Assembly: GCF_010365285.1 (NCBI RefSeq)
Contig: NZ_CP048286.1
Location: 186,001-250,000 of the forward strand
Direction of reading: 5' to 3'
Source: Paenibacillus rhizovicinus
Lineage (GTDB): Bacteria > Bacillota > Bacilli > Paenibacillales > Paenibacillaceae
Length of the DNA stretch: 64,000 nucleotides
Positions 34,711-43,757 of this stretch are shown here, piece after piece (the first letter of the stretch is position 1; the number at the start of each line of letters is the position of its first letter). The position numbers were made by a program, and so were the translations under genes. A model generated the notes under the pieces. It searched no databases and was not told where the DNA came from. It saw only the letters and a list, made by a program, of their open reading frames with translations.

Positions 34711-36929
34711 GCGCCTCCTCCCTTCGTAACCTCGAACGATTTGGTTCCGTAATCGACGATCACTTTCGTTCCGTCCTCGTAGGTCGTTGCATACCGATTC
34801 GCGGACAGCTTCTCGTGATCGACGATCTCTTGCGCGAATACGCCGGCGAGCGCGTCGAACTTGCCGTATTCGTCCACGATCCGGCTCTCCCATTTCCCGA
34901 ACTGGCTGCTGTACAGGAAGTTGGATTCCGTTTCGAGCAGCTTGCGGGAGTCGTCATGGGTGACGAAGAACGAAGGAACGGCCCCGTATTCGATGCCGCG
35001 GAGAAATTCGGTCTCCATATCGTCCCGCAGATTGCCTTCGGTAAAGGAATAAGGAACATAGCCATGCAGCACGATCGGGTAGAACGGAACGGTCTCGTCG
35101 ACCATGAAATCATGGCTCGAATCGTCGGGTAAGGCATCGATATAATCCGTATCCCCGACTGAGTAGGCGTTGCCCCTGTAGACGCCGGCCGAACCGAGCG
35201 CCTGCCTCGTATAAGCCAGCAGGCCATCATAGACTTCCTTGGTATATTGGCGGGTTACGATGCCCGAAGGCTCGTAGTCGTTGAACAGCATCTCGCCGAT
35301 TCCGCTGTAATGGATTCCGGACACGCCGATGCTCTTCAGCTTGTCGATCGTCTTGACGGCGTTCGACACGGTCAGCACCGGCTTTGAGAGATACCAGCCT
35401 TCATCGATGAAGGCGGTTCCGGCGATCGAGCGGATGGCATAGTTTTTGCCCGAGGTGGCCGAATGTTCGTCGACCCACAGGAAGTCGTCCTGGAAGAGCA
35501 CGTCCGTGCCTTCCTCCTTCATCTTCGCCACGAACTTCTTCGCCGCGGACTCGCCGCCAAGCGCCGATTCTATCGGGAAGCGCTTCTCCATATCGTAATC
35601 CCCTTGATTCTGCCAGCCGTAGTAGATGACTTTGGCGTTCGCGACGCCCTGACCCCGCAAGCGCTCCACGATATCCGTCGCTTGCGGGAATGTCGTAGCG
35701 GCTACGTATTTCACCCGTCCGTAGGCTTTCTCGAAGTTGCCGCCCATGATCTTCAGATACAGCGGAACATGATCGACGGGTTTCAATGGCGACTTCAGCT
35801 GTCCTGCTTCCGTCAAATAATCGCGATAGGCGTCGGCCATTCCGACGTAGCCGGCATCCTTCCCGCTCAGAAAGCGATATTCCAGCTCGCGGTCCCGATC
35901 CAGACGCTGCTTCTGAATCGCCTTGGTCGGCGCAGCCAGCCGGCTCATCTGGTACAGATATTCCTCGCGGTAGATCTGGCTGGAATAAATGTTGAAGAAG
36001 GAGGATTTGGCACCCGGCGCCATCGCGGCGATATTGGCGGAATCATCGCCCTCGGTCAGAATCGCGAGGTATGCGTGCTCCCCTCGCTTCATGCCGAACA
36101 CGGGATACGCGATATCTTCCCGCCGCTCTCCCGAGCGCATCCAGTTGCTCGAATTGGATACCTCCGTCCCATAGACCTGATGGATATAACCTCGCGAGAT
36201 GTCCGCATGGGCGACGTTGAAGTTAATGAGCCCGCCCGGACCGTCCGGCACGAACAGATACCCGTCCTCGTTCGCCGCGGCGGCGCCGAAGTAAGGCAGA
36301 ATGTCGAGGGAGAAGAACGAATAGTCTCCCTCTTCCCGAATGCCGTTCGCCGGCACGCGGACCTTCAGTCCGCCTTCCGTCAGTTCGTATTGGATCGCGA
36401 AGCCGAGCTTCTGCTCCGGGAAGCTATAAACGACCTGCAGGCCGTCGGCGGATTGGGTCATGACCGTCTCGGTCCCGGGACTCTCTCCGTTCAGTACCCC
36501 GCGGACGGTCTGATCCGTTCCGCCCGTCTTGACGTAGGTGAGCGTGAACGGCGACTTCAGATTGGACAGCAGCTGTCCCTTGACGGTCTCCTTGGCTAAT
36601 TGCTCCCCGATCGGATTGCTGGTCCACCGGTAGCCGGAACCGATCTCGTCTACGGCGATTTGCAAATTGTCCGGGCGAACGAACAAGCGGAACTTATCGT
36701 TCGCGGCGACAAGCGCGTATCCTGCCGCGTCCGGGGCAGGTTTCCACCGTTCGCCGGAATACAATGGCGCATGAACGGGCTCCGCCGCATCGATGCCGGC
36801 TTCGGCGAACGTCTGCGCGGCGGTCGGCTGGCCGCCTCGGGACAGCACGATCAACAGCAGAAGGAACACGACCGCGACGAAGGCGGCAATCAGCTTTACG
36901 CGAAGGGATAAGCGCCGGATAACGTTAAT
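34707..36929 (-). CDS. DUF5696 domain protein, membrane-anchored, likely glycosidase-like; start codon ATT/ATC?
   Basis: The clear reading frame runs from GTG 36869 (720 residues), but that start would lack the basic residues of a signal sequence and a ribosome binding site. Upstream in the same frame are INVIRRLSLRVKLIAAFVAV, then ATC and ATT codons at 36932 and 36929 preceded by AAAGAGGTGAG at a proper 6-9 nt spacing, and then a stop. I place the start at ATT 36929 (740 residues). The protein is a Paenibacillus-type DUF5696 family member: a beta-rich N-terminal half (about 60-370), then a TIM-barrel-like half with acidic motifs (VLFQDDFLWVDEHS, HDFMVDETVPFYP). It likely acts on sugars outside the membrane next to the importer. 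ATGA overlap couples it to the next permease. Confidence 0.75.
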   Translation of the reverse strand: MNVIRRLSLRVKLIAAFVAVVFLLLLIVLSRGGQPTAAQTFAEAGIDAAEPVHAPLYSGERWKPAPDAAGYALVAANDKFRLFVRPDNLQIAVDEIGSGYRWTSNPIGEQLAKETVKGQLLSNLKSPFTLTYVKTGGTDQTVRGVLNGESPGTETVMTQSADGLQVVYSFPEQKLGFAIQYELTEGGLKVRVPANGIREEGDYSFFSLDILPYFGAAAANEDGYLFVPDGPGGLINFNVAHADISRGYIHQVYGTEVSNSSNWMRSGERREDIAYPVFGMKRGEHAYLAILTEGDDSANIAAMAPGAKSSFFNIYSSQIYREEYLYQMSRLAAPTKAIQKQRLDRDRELEYRFLSGKDAGYVGMADAYRDYLTEAGQLKSPLKPVDHVPLYLKIMGGNFEKAYGRVKYVAATTFPQATDIVERLRGQGVANAKVIYYGWQNQGDYDMEKRFPIESALGGESAAKKFVAKMKEEGTDVLFQDDFLWVDEHSATSGKNYAIRSIAGTAFIDEGWYLSKPVLTVSNAVKTIDKLKSIGVSGIHYSGIGEMLFNDYEPSGIVTRQYTKEVYDGLLAYTRQALGSAGVYRGNAYSVGDTDYIDALPDDSSHDFMVDETVPFYPIVLHGYVPYSFTEGNLRDDMETEFLRGIEYGAVPSFFVTHDDSRKLLETESNFLYSSQFGKWESRIVDEYGKFDALAGVFAQEIVDHEKLSANRYATTYEDGTKVIVDYGTKSFEVTKGGGA

Positions 36930-38940
36930 GATAGAAACTCACCTCTTTGTAAAACTGATAGAAAAAGTCGTATAGGTTATAGGTCAGTCCGAAGATAAGG
37001 AATCCGAACAGCCAGATCGTTCCGATCGCGAACACGGTAATGGCCGAGTTCTTGATCGTCTCCACGAAATCGAAATTATGAATGACCTGCGTCATGACGA
37101 AGAACATGACGACGAGCCACAGCACCATCACCGAGTGCAGAGAACCGAGGATCACCTTCTCTTCCAACGTGACGATATTGGACAGCAGGATCATAGGGAT
37201 GCTGAAGAACAAGTAAGGCGCGAGCGCGTACGTGCTGCCCTGGATGACTTCTCTCAGCCTGCCTTCGCCATCCTTGACGCTGCATACCAGATAATTCGCG
37301 ATAATCCAGGTCACCCACGGAAGGACGAACAGTCCGAGCTCGTTGCGCAGGTTGATCGTGGCCAGATTGACCGGATGGAACAGAAATCCGGTCCCGTACA
37401 AGGACGCCAGCTTGGTTGCGACGATCGCCGCCAGGAGCGTGATCGTGATCCATGGCGCGACTCTCGCTTCCTTCAAGCGATAAAAGCCCTGGTACGGATG
37501 AAGCATGGTGTAACCGAAACTCCTTAAATCCATCAGCGGCTTATTCCAGGTCAATGGCAGAGGCCGCCTCTTCAGCAGTTTGCGTACGCCCTTCCAGCCG
37601 AAATGGACGAAGGCCCACAGCCCCGCCAGCCAAAGGGCCAGCGCGACGAAGTGGTTCTGAAGCCACTCCAGACGAATCTGCCAGAACGCCTTGGAATAGT
37701 CTTCAGTGTCGTAAGCCATCTTCATAAACTTCAGCGCCGTCTTGTTATCGTTCTCGTGCAGATACACTTTCCCCAAGCCTTGGAAGGTCCCGTTGTACAT
37801 ATCGTTGCGGGAATAAACCCGTTCCCAGTACGTCTTGCTCTCTTCGTATTTGCCGTCCGCGTAGAGTACCAGCGCTTGGAGCACGTCGCTGCCGAACGCG
37901 GTTCGAACGTACTTGTGCAAGGTCTTGGTGCGGCTGTCGGAGATCCAGATGGAATTATGCGAATCCACGCCGACTCCGGTCGGAAAGCCGAGAACGCCGT
38001 ATTGCTGCGTGTCTTTGTCGACTAAACCGAACGAGAACAACGCTTTGCCGGTCCGGTCGTACAAATTGATTCGCATGGATTCCAGATCGACGTTGTACAG
38101 GAAGCCGTCCGCGTCGATCGCGACGTCCACGATCCCGTGGCCATGCTCCAGCGTTTTGTTCTTGAAGGCGTCCACGCCTCCGGCGTTCAACTTGCGGACG
38201 GCTCCTTGGCCGAAGTCGCCCGCCGTCGCCGTATAGATAAACCCATCCTTATCCATGGACACATTCGTGATCGGCCGCGGCAAACTCGCTTTCTCCTTCG
38301 CCAATTGCTCCTTGTTTAGCATGTGCTTCTTCAACCAGTTCAGCAGCGTCTGCTCCGCCTTGTTGGCGCCGAAGTAACCCATGAATTCCCCTTGTTCGTT
38401 CAAACGCACAAGCCCCTGATAGGAGGCGTTCAACGCGATATACATGACGCCGCGGCGATCGACGACAAGCTTGTTCGGCACGAATTGCTCGGTCGCCAGC
38501 AAGTTCGTATCCGGCTTCTTGTATTCGCGGGCAAACTTCCCGTTCGTGTCGAATACGGCGATTCGCTGATTGCCGGAATCGGCCACGTACACGCTGCCGT
38601 CCGGCGTAACGAAGACGCCTTCCGGCGAATCGAGCTGTCCAAGCCCCTTCTCGTCGCCGATCGTTCGCAGCAGCGTGCCGTCATTGTTCAGCACGACGAT
38701 TTGATTCCGTTCTTTATCCGCGACGTAAACCCGATCATCCGGGCCTACTTGCAGGTCGACCGGCTCTCCGAAGTGCGCGGTATACGCATCCGCCGGCGTG
38801 TAGATCGGCTGGATGCGGAACCAATCCGCTTGATTGCTGTCATAATAAGTCGTCGTATAGGGGAGCTGCGCGTACATCGTACCGGGAGCGGCAAGCATGA
38901 ACGCCGCGAACGCCAGCAGTAACGTAATCCATTTCTTCAT
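36925..38940 (-). CDS. NHL-repeat/Yip1-domain membrane protein of sugar ABC operons
   Basis: The 671-residue protein has a signal peptide (WITLLLAFAAFMLAAPGT) and an NHL-type beta-propeller at about 50-340 with repeats such as EPVDLQVGPDDRVYVADKER and DSPEGVFVTPDGSVYVADSG. A short TPR-like helical stretch follows (ALVLYADGKYEESKTYWERV), then one helix and a C-terminal Yip1-type bundle of about five helices (LHPYQGFYRLKEARVAPWIT onward). Propeller outside and Yip1 domain in the membrane suggest a scaffold or sensor for the importer. It overlaps the DUF5696 gene and follows the permease pair 2 by 26 nt. The family occurs in similar Paenibacillus operons, but its role is not established. Confidence 0.8.
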   Translation of the reverse strand: MKKWITLLLAFAAFMLAAPGTMYAQLPYTTTYYDSNQADWFRIQPIYTPADAYTAHFGEPVDLQVGPDDRVYVADKERNQIVVLNNDGTLLRTIGDEKGLGQLDSPEGVFVTPDGSVYVADSGNQRIAVFDTNGKFAREYKKPDTNLLATEQFVPNKLVVDRRGVMYIALNASYQGLVRLNEQGEFMGYFGANKAEQTLLNWLKKHMLNKEQLAKEKASLPRPITNVSMDKDGFIYTATAGDFGQGAVRKLNAGGVDAFKNKTLEHGHGIVDVAIDADGFLYNVDLESMRINLYDRTGKALFSFGLVDKDTQQYGVLGFPTGVGVDSHNSIWISDSRTKTLHKYVRTAFGSDVLQALVLYADGKYEESKTYWERVYSRNDMYNGTFQGLGKVYLHENDNKTALKFMKMAYDTEDYSKAFWQIRLEWLQNHFVALALWLAGLWAFVHFGWKGVRKLLKRRPLPLTWNKPLMDLRSFGYTMLHPYQGFYRLKEARVAPWITITLLAAIVATKLASLYGTGFLFHPVNLATINLRNELGLFVLPWVTWIIANYLVCSVKDGEGRLREVIQGSTYALAPYLFFSIPMILLSNIVTLEEKVILGSLHSVMVLWLVVMFFVMTQVIHNFDFVETIKNSAITVFAIGTIWLFGFLIFGLTYNLYDFFYQFYKEVSFYH

Positions 38941-38966
38941 CGTTCCGACTTCCTTTACAGATGAAA

Positions 38967-39824
38967 TTACTTGATTCCGGAATGGACCATCGTCTCAAGC
39001 ACTTTCCGCTGGAAGAGCAGAAAGATGATCAGGTTCGGAATGAACATCAGCAAGCCCGCGGCTGCCGCCATATTCTGGCCGGCCACGTTGTTCTGCAGAC
39101 CGCTGAGCAAGCTGTTCACATAGAAGGCGAGCGTTCTCATCGTCTCCTTCTGCATGAACAAGGTGGATGTCTCCACATCTCCCCACACCCCCTGGAACGT
39201 GAAAATGGCGATTGTCGCAATAGCGGGCACGGACAGGGGCAGCACCAACCGGATGAAAATGCCGAAATGGCTCGAACCGTCGATTTTGGCCGCTTCGATC
39301 AAGTCGTTCGGAATTTGCGCGATGAACCCGACGAGCATGAACACCGCGACCGGCGAGGCCAGGGCGGGCAGCACATGCCCGAAATAGGTGTTGTTCAGAC
39401 CGATTCCGCTGATGATCAGATAACGCGGGATCGAAACCGTCTCCGGCGCGAACATGAGCGACAACGTAATCATGGCCATGATCAGATGCTTGAAATGAAA
39501 GCTGCGTTTGGCGATCACGTATGCCGCCATCGTGCTGACAACGATCACGCTGGTCAGCGTCATCGCCGCCACGACCAAGCTGTTGAAGAGGTAGCGCGTG
39601 AACGGAACCGTCGCGTTCGCCGCATGCAGGAAGAGCGCCTCGAAATTAGCGAACGTCGGATGCTGCACGAAGAATCGCGGCGGGAACAAGAACAGCTCGT
39701 TTTGCGGTTTGAAGGCATGATTCAGAATGAAAACGATCGGCAGCGACATAAAAGCCGCAAGCGCGGTAAAGACGACGATAAGAATGATTTGAAACGGCGA
39801 CGTTCTGCGAAGTCTGCGAATCAT
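38967..39824 (-). CDS. Sugar ABC transporter permease, MalG type (pair 2)
   Basis: The 285-residue permease starts MIRRLRRTSPFQIILIVVFT at ATG 39824, with GAGGAG 10 nt upstream. An earlier in-frame codon at 39878 lies within the MalF gene. The EAA loop reads LIEAAKIDGSSHFGIFIRLV. Six helices are expected, including IVVFTALAAFMSLPIVFILN. It starts 4 nt after the stop of the MalF-type partner. A gap of only 26 nt separates it from the NHL-Yip1 gene, so the whole block from the ATPase to the solute-binding protein reads as one operon. Confidence 0.9.
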   Translation of the reverse strand: MIRRLRRTSPFQIILIVVFTALAAFMSLPIVFILNHAFKPQNELFLFPPRFFVQHPTFANFEALFLHAANATVPFTRYLFNSLVVAAMTLTSVIVVSTMAAYVIAKRSFHFKHLIMAMITLSLMFAPETVSIPRYLIISGIGLNNTYFGHVLPALASPVAVFMLVGFIAQIPNDLIEAAKIDGSSHFGIFIRLVLPLSVPAIATIAIFTFQGVWGDVETSTLFMQKETMRTLAFYVNSLLSGLQNNVAGQNMAAAAGLLMFIPNLIIFLLFQRKVLETMVHSGIK

Positions 39825-39828
39825 CGTT

Positions 39829-40797
39829 CTACAGCTCCTCCTTTGAATCGAACAGCCGATAGGCGAACCGCATGGCAAAGTAGCTGACGATCAGCAGCAT
39901 GACCGCGATCGATGAAGCGTAGCCCAGCTCGAAGCGAATAAACGCGTAATCGTCGATGTGGTTGATAATGAGATGCCCCGCATATTGGGGAGTGATCGCC
40001 ATCCCTGTCAATTGCGTCGAGATGCTGCCGGCCTTCAGCGTGGAGACGATCGTCATGACGGCGCTGAACAGCATCTGCGGCTTCATCGATGGAATGGTAA
40101 TATAGAATACCTCTTGCAGCCGGTTCGAGATGCCGTCGATGCGACCGGCCTCGTACAGCTCCCTATTGACCGTCTGCAGTCCTGCCAGCATGGCGAGGAA
40201 GCCGACGCTGAAGCTCACCCATAAGGAGACCCCGATCATGATTTTCATCAGATATTTCGGGTCCTGCAGCCAAACGACCGGCCCGTCGATCCAGCCCATC
40301 GAGAGCAGCAGATGATTGACGTAGCCTACGCGGTCGCCGCTGAAGGCGGCGATCCACACGACGGATAGCGCCACGGCGCCGGCCATCGAAGGCGCGTAGA
40401 AGGCTAACGTGTAATAATCCCGGATTTTGATCGGCAGCTGATGGATCAGCCAAGCGAACAGGAACGAGAGCGCATAGCCTCCAGGTCCGACGATCAGCGC
40501 GAACAGGAACGTATTCGGCAAGGCTTTCGTCAGGAAGATGATATCCTGCGTGAACAGCGCGATGTAGTTATCGAAGCCGATGAAATGCAGCGATCCGAAG
40601 CCGTTGTAGGAAGTGAAGCCGAGCGTTGCGGCCATGACCACCGGGACGACGATAAAGACGATGAAGCAAATCAGGAACGGCGCCAGGAAGAGATAACAGA
40701 ACGCGTCGCGCCGGATATCCGCCAGGAAGCGGTTCAATTTCAACAGTACGTTACTTGATCGTCTCGTCCTCAACTCGGGAGACAGCTCTGTTCTCAT
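39829..40797 (-). CDS. Sugar ABC transporter permease, MalF type (pair 2)
   Basis: The 322-residue permease has a cytoplasmic basic N-terminus (RTRRSSNVLLKLNRFLADIR), six helices (first: CYLFLAPFLICFIVFIVVPV), and a coupling loop ELYEAGRIDGISNRLQEVFY. GGGAGGAGG lies 8 nt before the ATG, which overlaps the stop of the 987-residue solute-binding protein by 4 nt. It forms the second pore of the operon with the MalG-type protein encoded immediately downstream. Confidence 0.9.
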   Translation of the reverse strand: MRTELSPELRTRRSSNVLLKLNRFLADIRRDAFCYLFLAPFLICFIVFIVVPVVMAATLGFTSYNGFGSLHFIGFDNYIALFTQDIIFLTKALPNTFLFALIVGPGGYALSFLFAWLIHQLPIKIRDYYTLAFYAPSMAGAVALSVVWIAAFSGDRVGYVNHLLLSMGWIDGPVVWLQDPKYLMKIMIGVSLWVSFSVGFLAMLAGLQTVNRELYEAGRIDGISNRLQEVFYITIPSMKPQMLFSAVMTIVSTLKAGSISTQLTGMAITPQYAGHLIINHIDDYAFIRFELGYASSIAVMLLIVSYFAMRFAYRLFDSKEEL

Positions 40798-43757
40798 CTA
40801 CTTGCCTCCTCCCATTGAAAAGGTTTCACGATTTGCGGCACGCGCAAGTCCGCGTTGCTCTTGATGCCGAAGTCGTTCTGACGGAGGTTCATCTCGCGCT
40901 GGAGCGACAGTTCTGCTTCCTCCAGCGATTCCTCGGCAGGCATGTTGTCGAACACCGTACGGTTCCAGGCGAAATCCATTTCCCGGCCAAGGAAGTAATA
41001 GCCCGGCACGACCGGCATGTTTTTCGCCCAGCGGGCCTGCTCCCGGATCGCCTTCAGGTCGTCGCTCGGCCAGCTCAGCGATTTCATCGCCTCGACGTTC
41101 GCCGTGTTCCATCGGAATTCCATCCCGTAGAACGATTCGATGTCATTGGCGTACTGGGCTTGGACGCCGGCCGAGGTCCACCATTGGAGGAACTGCCATG
41201 CTTGGTCCTTGTGCTCGCTCTTCTTCATGATCATCGCGGCGGACAGTCCTTGCTGCGACCAACGGGCCACCTCTCCGTCTGCTTGCGGGACGCCCGGAAG
41301 CGGCGCGATTTTCCAATGTCCGGTAATCTCCGGGGCGGCGACCAGCAATTGCACGTACGTGTTGAAGTCGGCGACCCCGATCGGAATATCCCCGTCGCGG
41401 AAATGTTGGAAGAACGCCGGAATGTCGATCGGCAAGTTGTACTTCGTATACAGGTCCGTCCATTGCTTGAACGACTTCAACCCGGCCTCGCTGGTCAAGG
41501 TGGCCCGCAATCCGTCCGGCGAATACGGCTCGGCGCCGTTCTCGAAGAACAAGGTCGAGAAGTCGGCTTTCGGGAAATTGATCGTCATTCCGTTCTCCTG
41601 CAGCGTCGGCAGAATATCGAAGACGTCGTCCCACGTATCGGGAACCTTCAGGTGCAAGTTGTCCAGGACGTCCGTCCGGTAGAACAGCATCTGGAAGTTC
41701 TGCACTTCCGGAAGCCCGTACGTTCCGCCGTTATACGACAGAGCCCGCTCGACGCCGGGGATGAACCGTTTCGAAACGTCGTCGAATCCGGGATACTTGG
41801 AGAGATCCTCCACCGCGCTGCGCATCGCATAATCGGCCGGCGTCGACTCGCCGATGCCGAGCGCGACGTCCGGAACGTCGCCGGCCGCGTTGCCCAGCAC
41901 GAGCATGTTCGGATTCGGCATCAGGTTGATGTTGACCTTAATGCCGGTCTTCGGCGTGAAGTCCTGATCGACCAGCTCGCGCAGCAGATCGGCATAATCG
42001 CGACCCCGCTGAATCCAAATCGTCAGAGCGCCGTCCTCGTTGTCCTTGCTTAGATCGTAATCCATGAAGAAGGAGCGTCCGAAGTCCTTGAGCGCATAGG
42101 GAATTCTCGCCAGTGCCGTCGGCACCTTCAATCCGGTCTTCGTACCTGGCGTACGGACGACTGCAAAGTCGAATAGCAGCGGTTCTTGCGTCAACGTAGA
42201 CATCCAGGTGCCGATATTGCTCTGAATGGTCGAGAAGTCGTTGATCTTGTTCGGAACCTCGTTCACGTCCGTTAACATATCGTTCAGCATGTCGATCGAC
42301 GTCTCGATTGCCTGCGACAAATCGGAGCTCCGGCCGTTCACGCCGTTGATGTAATCCCGAATGTCGGTCAGTCTTCGAATGAAGCCTTGAAGCTTCGCGG
42401 CTACGTCGGGATCGTACTTGACCATATCCCAAGTGCGCGTGGAATCGATGTTCGCATCGAAAGCCGACTTGCTGTAGTTGCCCGTGATGAGGCGGATATG
42501 CCGGTCATAGTCGGCCAGCTGCGAGAGCGTATCCTGCAAAGCCAGGTTAATCGGCTCCAGTACCGAGGAATCCGCGGTCATGCGGATCGCGTGCGTCCCC
42601 TTCCGCAGATAGAACCGATAAGGCTTGCCTTGCGAATCCGCCAGCGTCGTGATCTCGAATTCCTTATGGTAATCGAAACCGTAATGAAGCAATTCCTTGA
42701 ACGGCGTTTGGCCGTCGATCTCGATGGTGCGGTAGGCTTTGAAGCCCGGACGGTAATTTTGGAAGTTTTTCAGATCAAGCTCGTACCAGCCGTCGCTCGG
42801 CACCGCCATCTGCCACTCGACCCATTCGCCCGGATTTTTCCATTGGTTCCCTCCAAGCACGTTGTACGTGACCCGGCCTTCTGGATCCGGCGAGATGTAG
42901 GGCTCCGCCCAATGGTCCGTCTGGATGGTCAGACTCGATTTGCGCTGAAACTGCTCCGCTTCGGTCATCGCGTACCAGCTGGCTTCGGAGGCGGCGGCCG
43001 GCTGGGATGCCGCGTATTCCTCGTAGGAGGCGATCGGCGCCTGCGGTTGGAACGAAATGGCGCGCAGCGCGACCGGTTCTCTCTCGCCGACAAGCCGCAG
43101 CGTATGTTCTCCTTGCTCCAGACGGTACAACAACGGTCTGGACGAGACCGAATAATCACTCAGCGCTTTGTCCGCCCATCCGCTTAGCTCGGTCTGCTGC
43201 GGACGCACCTGCATGCCGATCTCGTTGCGGTCGTACGGATATTTGGCGTCCTTCCATTGCCGCTCCAGCTCCAGATGCTCCGATTCGAGGTAAGGATAGC
43301 TCCCGTCGATCTGAACCCCCCGGACAATGGAAACCTTGCCGCCCGGAAGCGGCTTGTATTCCAGATGAAGCTCGTACCAGCCGGCTTGCGGAGCTTCGAA
43401 TTTCCATTCCACCCAGCCGGATTCGCTGTTCCAATCCAATTCGCCATCCGCTTGGCCCGTCTCCAGCTCTGCGATCGGATCAGCCTGCGCGTAATCGGCC
43501 GGAATGATCGGGATCGGCTTCGCTTTCGCTGCCTCCGCTGCTGCTTCGGGATGATCGAGCATCGCCATGGCATAAGACGGCTCGGCGCTCTTCTCTTTGA
43601 AATTCAATAATGCAGAAGCGTCGGCATTCGAAGCGTAGATGACGGTGTCCTTGCTGGATAGCCAATGAATAGCGCCGAATAAGAGCGCAAGGATCAGAAC
43701 GAGCCGGAACCCGATTCGAGCGGACTTGGAGCCGCGATAGAGACGATAAAAGCTCAT
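40794..43757 (-). CDS. Large membrane-anchored composite solute-binding protein
   Basis: The 987-residue protein has a single uncleaved N-terminal helix (IGFRLVLILALLFGAIHWLS). Two carbohydrate-binding-like beta modules follow (about 95-250 and 270-410), each with a WVEW motif (SGWVEWKFEAPQAGWYELHL, GEWVEWQMAVPSDGWYELDL). A helical spacer (430-510) and a family-1 substrate-binding domain (about 555-960; WIQRGRDYADLLRELVDQDF, NFQMLFYRTDVLDNL, GLSAAMIMKKSEHKDQAWQF) complete it. No lipobox is seen, unlike typical Firmicute binding proteins, so it is tethered by its helix. The CBM-like modules may hold polysaccharide near the pore. It overlaps its neighbours on both sides by 4 nt (ATGA). Confidence 0.85.
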   Translation of the reverse strand: MSFYRLYRGSKSARIGFRLVLILALLFGAIHWLSSKDTVIYASNADASALLNFKEKSAEPSYAMAMLDHPEAAAEAAKAKPIPIIPADYAQADPIAELETGQADGELDWNSESGWVEWKFEAPQAGWYELHLEYKPLPGGKVSIVRGVQIDGSYPYLESEHLELERQWKDAKYPYDRNEIGMQVRPQQTELSGWADKALSDYSVSSRPLLYRLEQGEHTLRLVGEREPVALRAISFQPQAPIASYEEYAASQPAAASEASWYAMTEAEQFQRKSSLTIQTDHWAEPYISPDPEGRVTYNVLGGNQWKNPGEWVEWQMAVPSDGWYELDLKNFQNYRPGFKAYRTIEIDGQTPFKELLHYGFDYHKEFEITTLADSQGKPYRFYLRKGTHAIRMTADSSVLEPINLALQDTLSQLADYDRHIRLITGNYSKSAFDANIDSTRTWDMVKYDPDVAAKLQGFIRRLTDIRDYINGVNGRSSDLSQAIETSIDMLNDMLTDVNEVPNKINDFSTIQSNIGTWMSTLTQEPLLFDFAVVRTPGTKTGLKVPTALARIPYALKDFGRSFFMDYDLSKDNEDGALTIWIQRGRDYADLLRELVDQDFTPKTGIKVNINLMPNPNMLVLGNAAGDVPDVALGIGESTPADYAMRSAVEDLSKYPGFDDVSKRFIPGVERALSYNGGTYGLPEVQNFQMLFYRTDVLDNLHLKVPDTWDDVFDILPTLQENGMTINFPKADFSTLFFENGAEPYSPDGLRATLTSEAGLKSFKQWTDLYTKYNLPIDIPAFFQHFRDGDIPIGVADFNTYVQLLVAAPEITGHWKIAPLPGVPQADGEVARWSQQGLSAAMIMKKSEHKDQAWQFLQWWTSAGVQAQYANDIESFYGMEFRWNTANVEAMKSLSWPSDDLKAIREQARWAKNMPVVPGYYFLGREMDFAWNRTVFDNMPAEESLEEAELSLQREMNLRQNDFGIKSNADLRVPQIVKPFQWEEASR

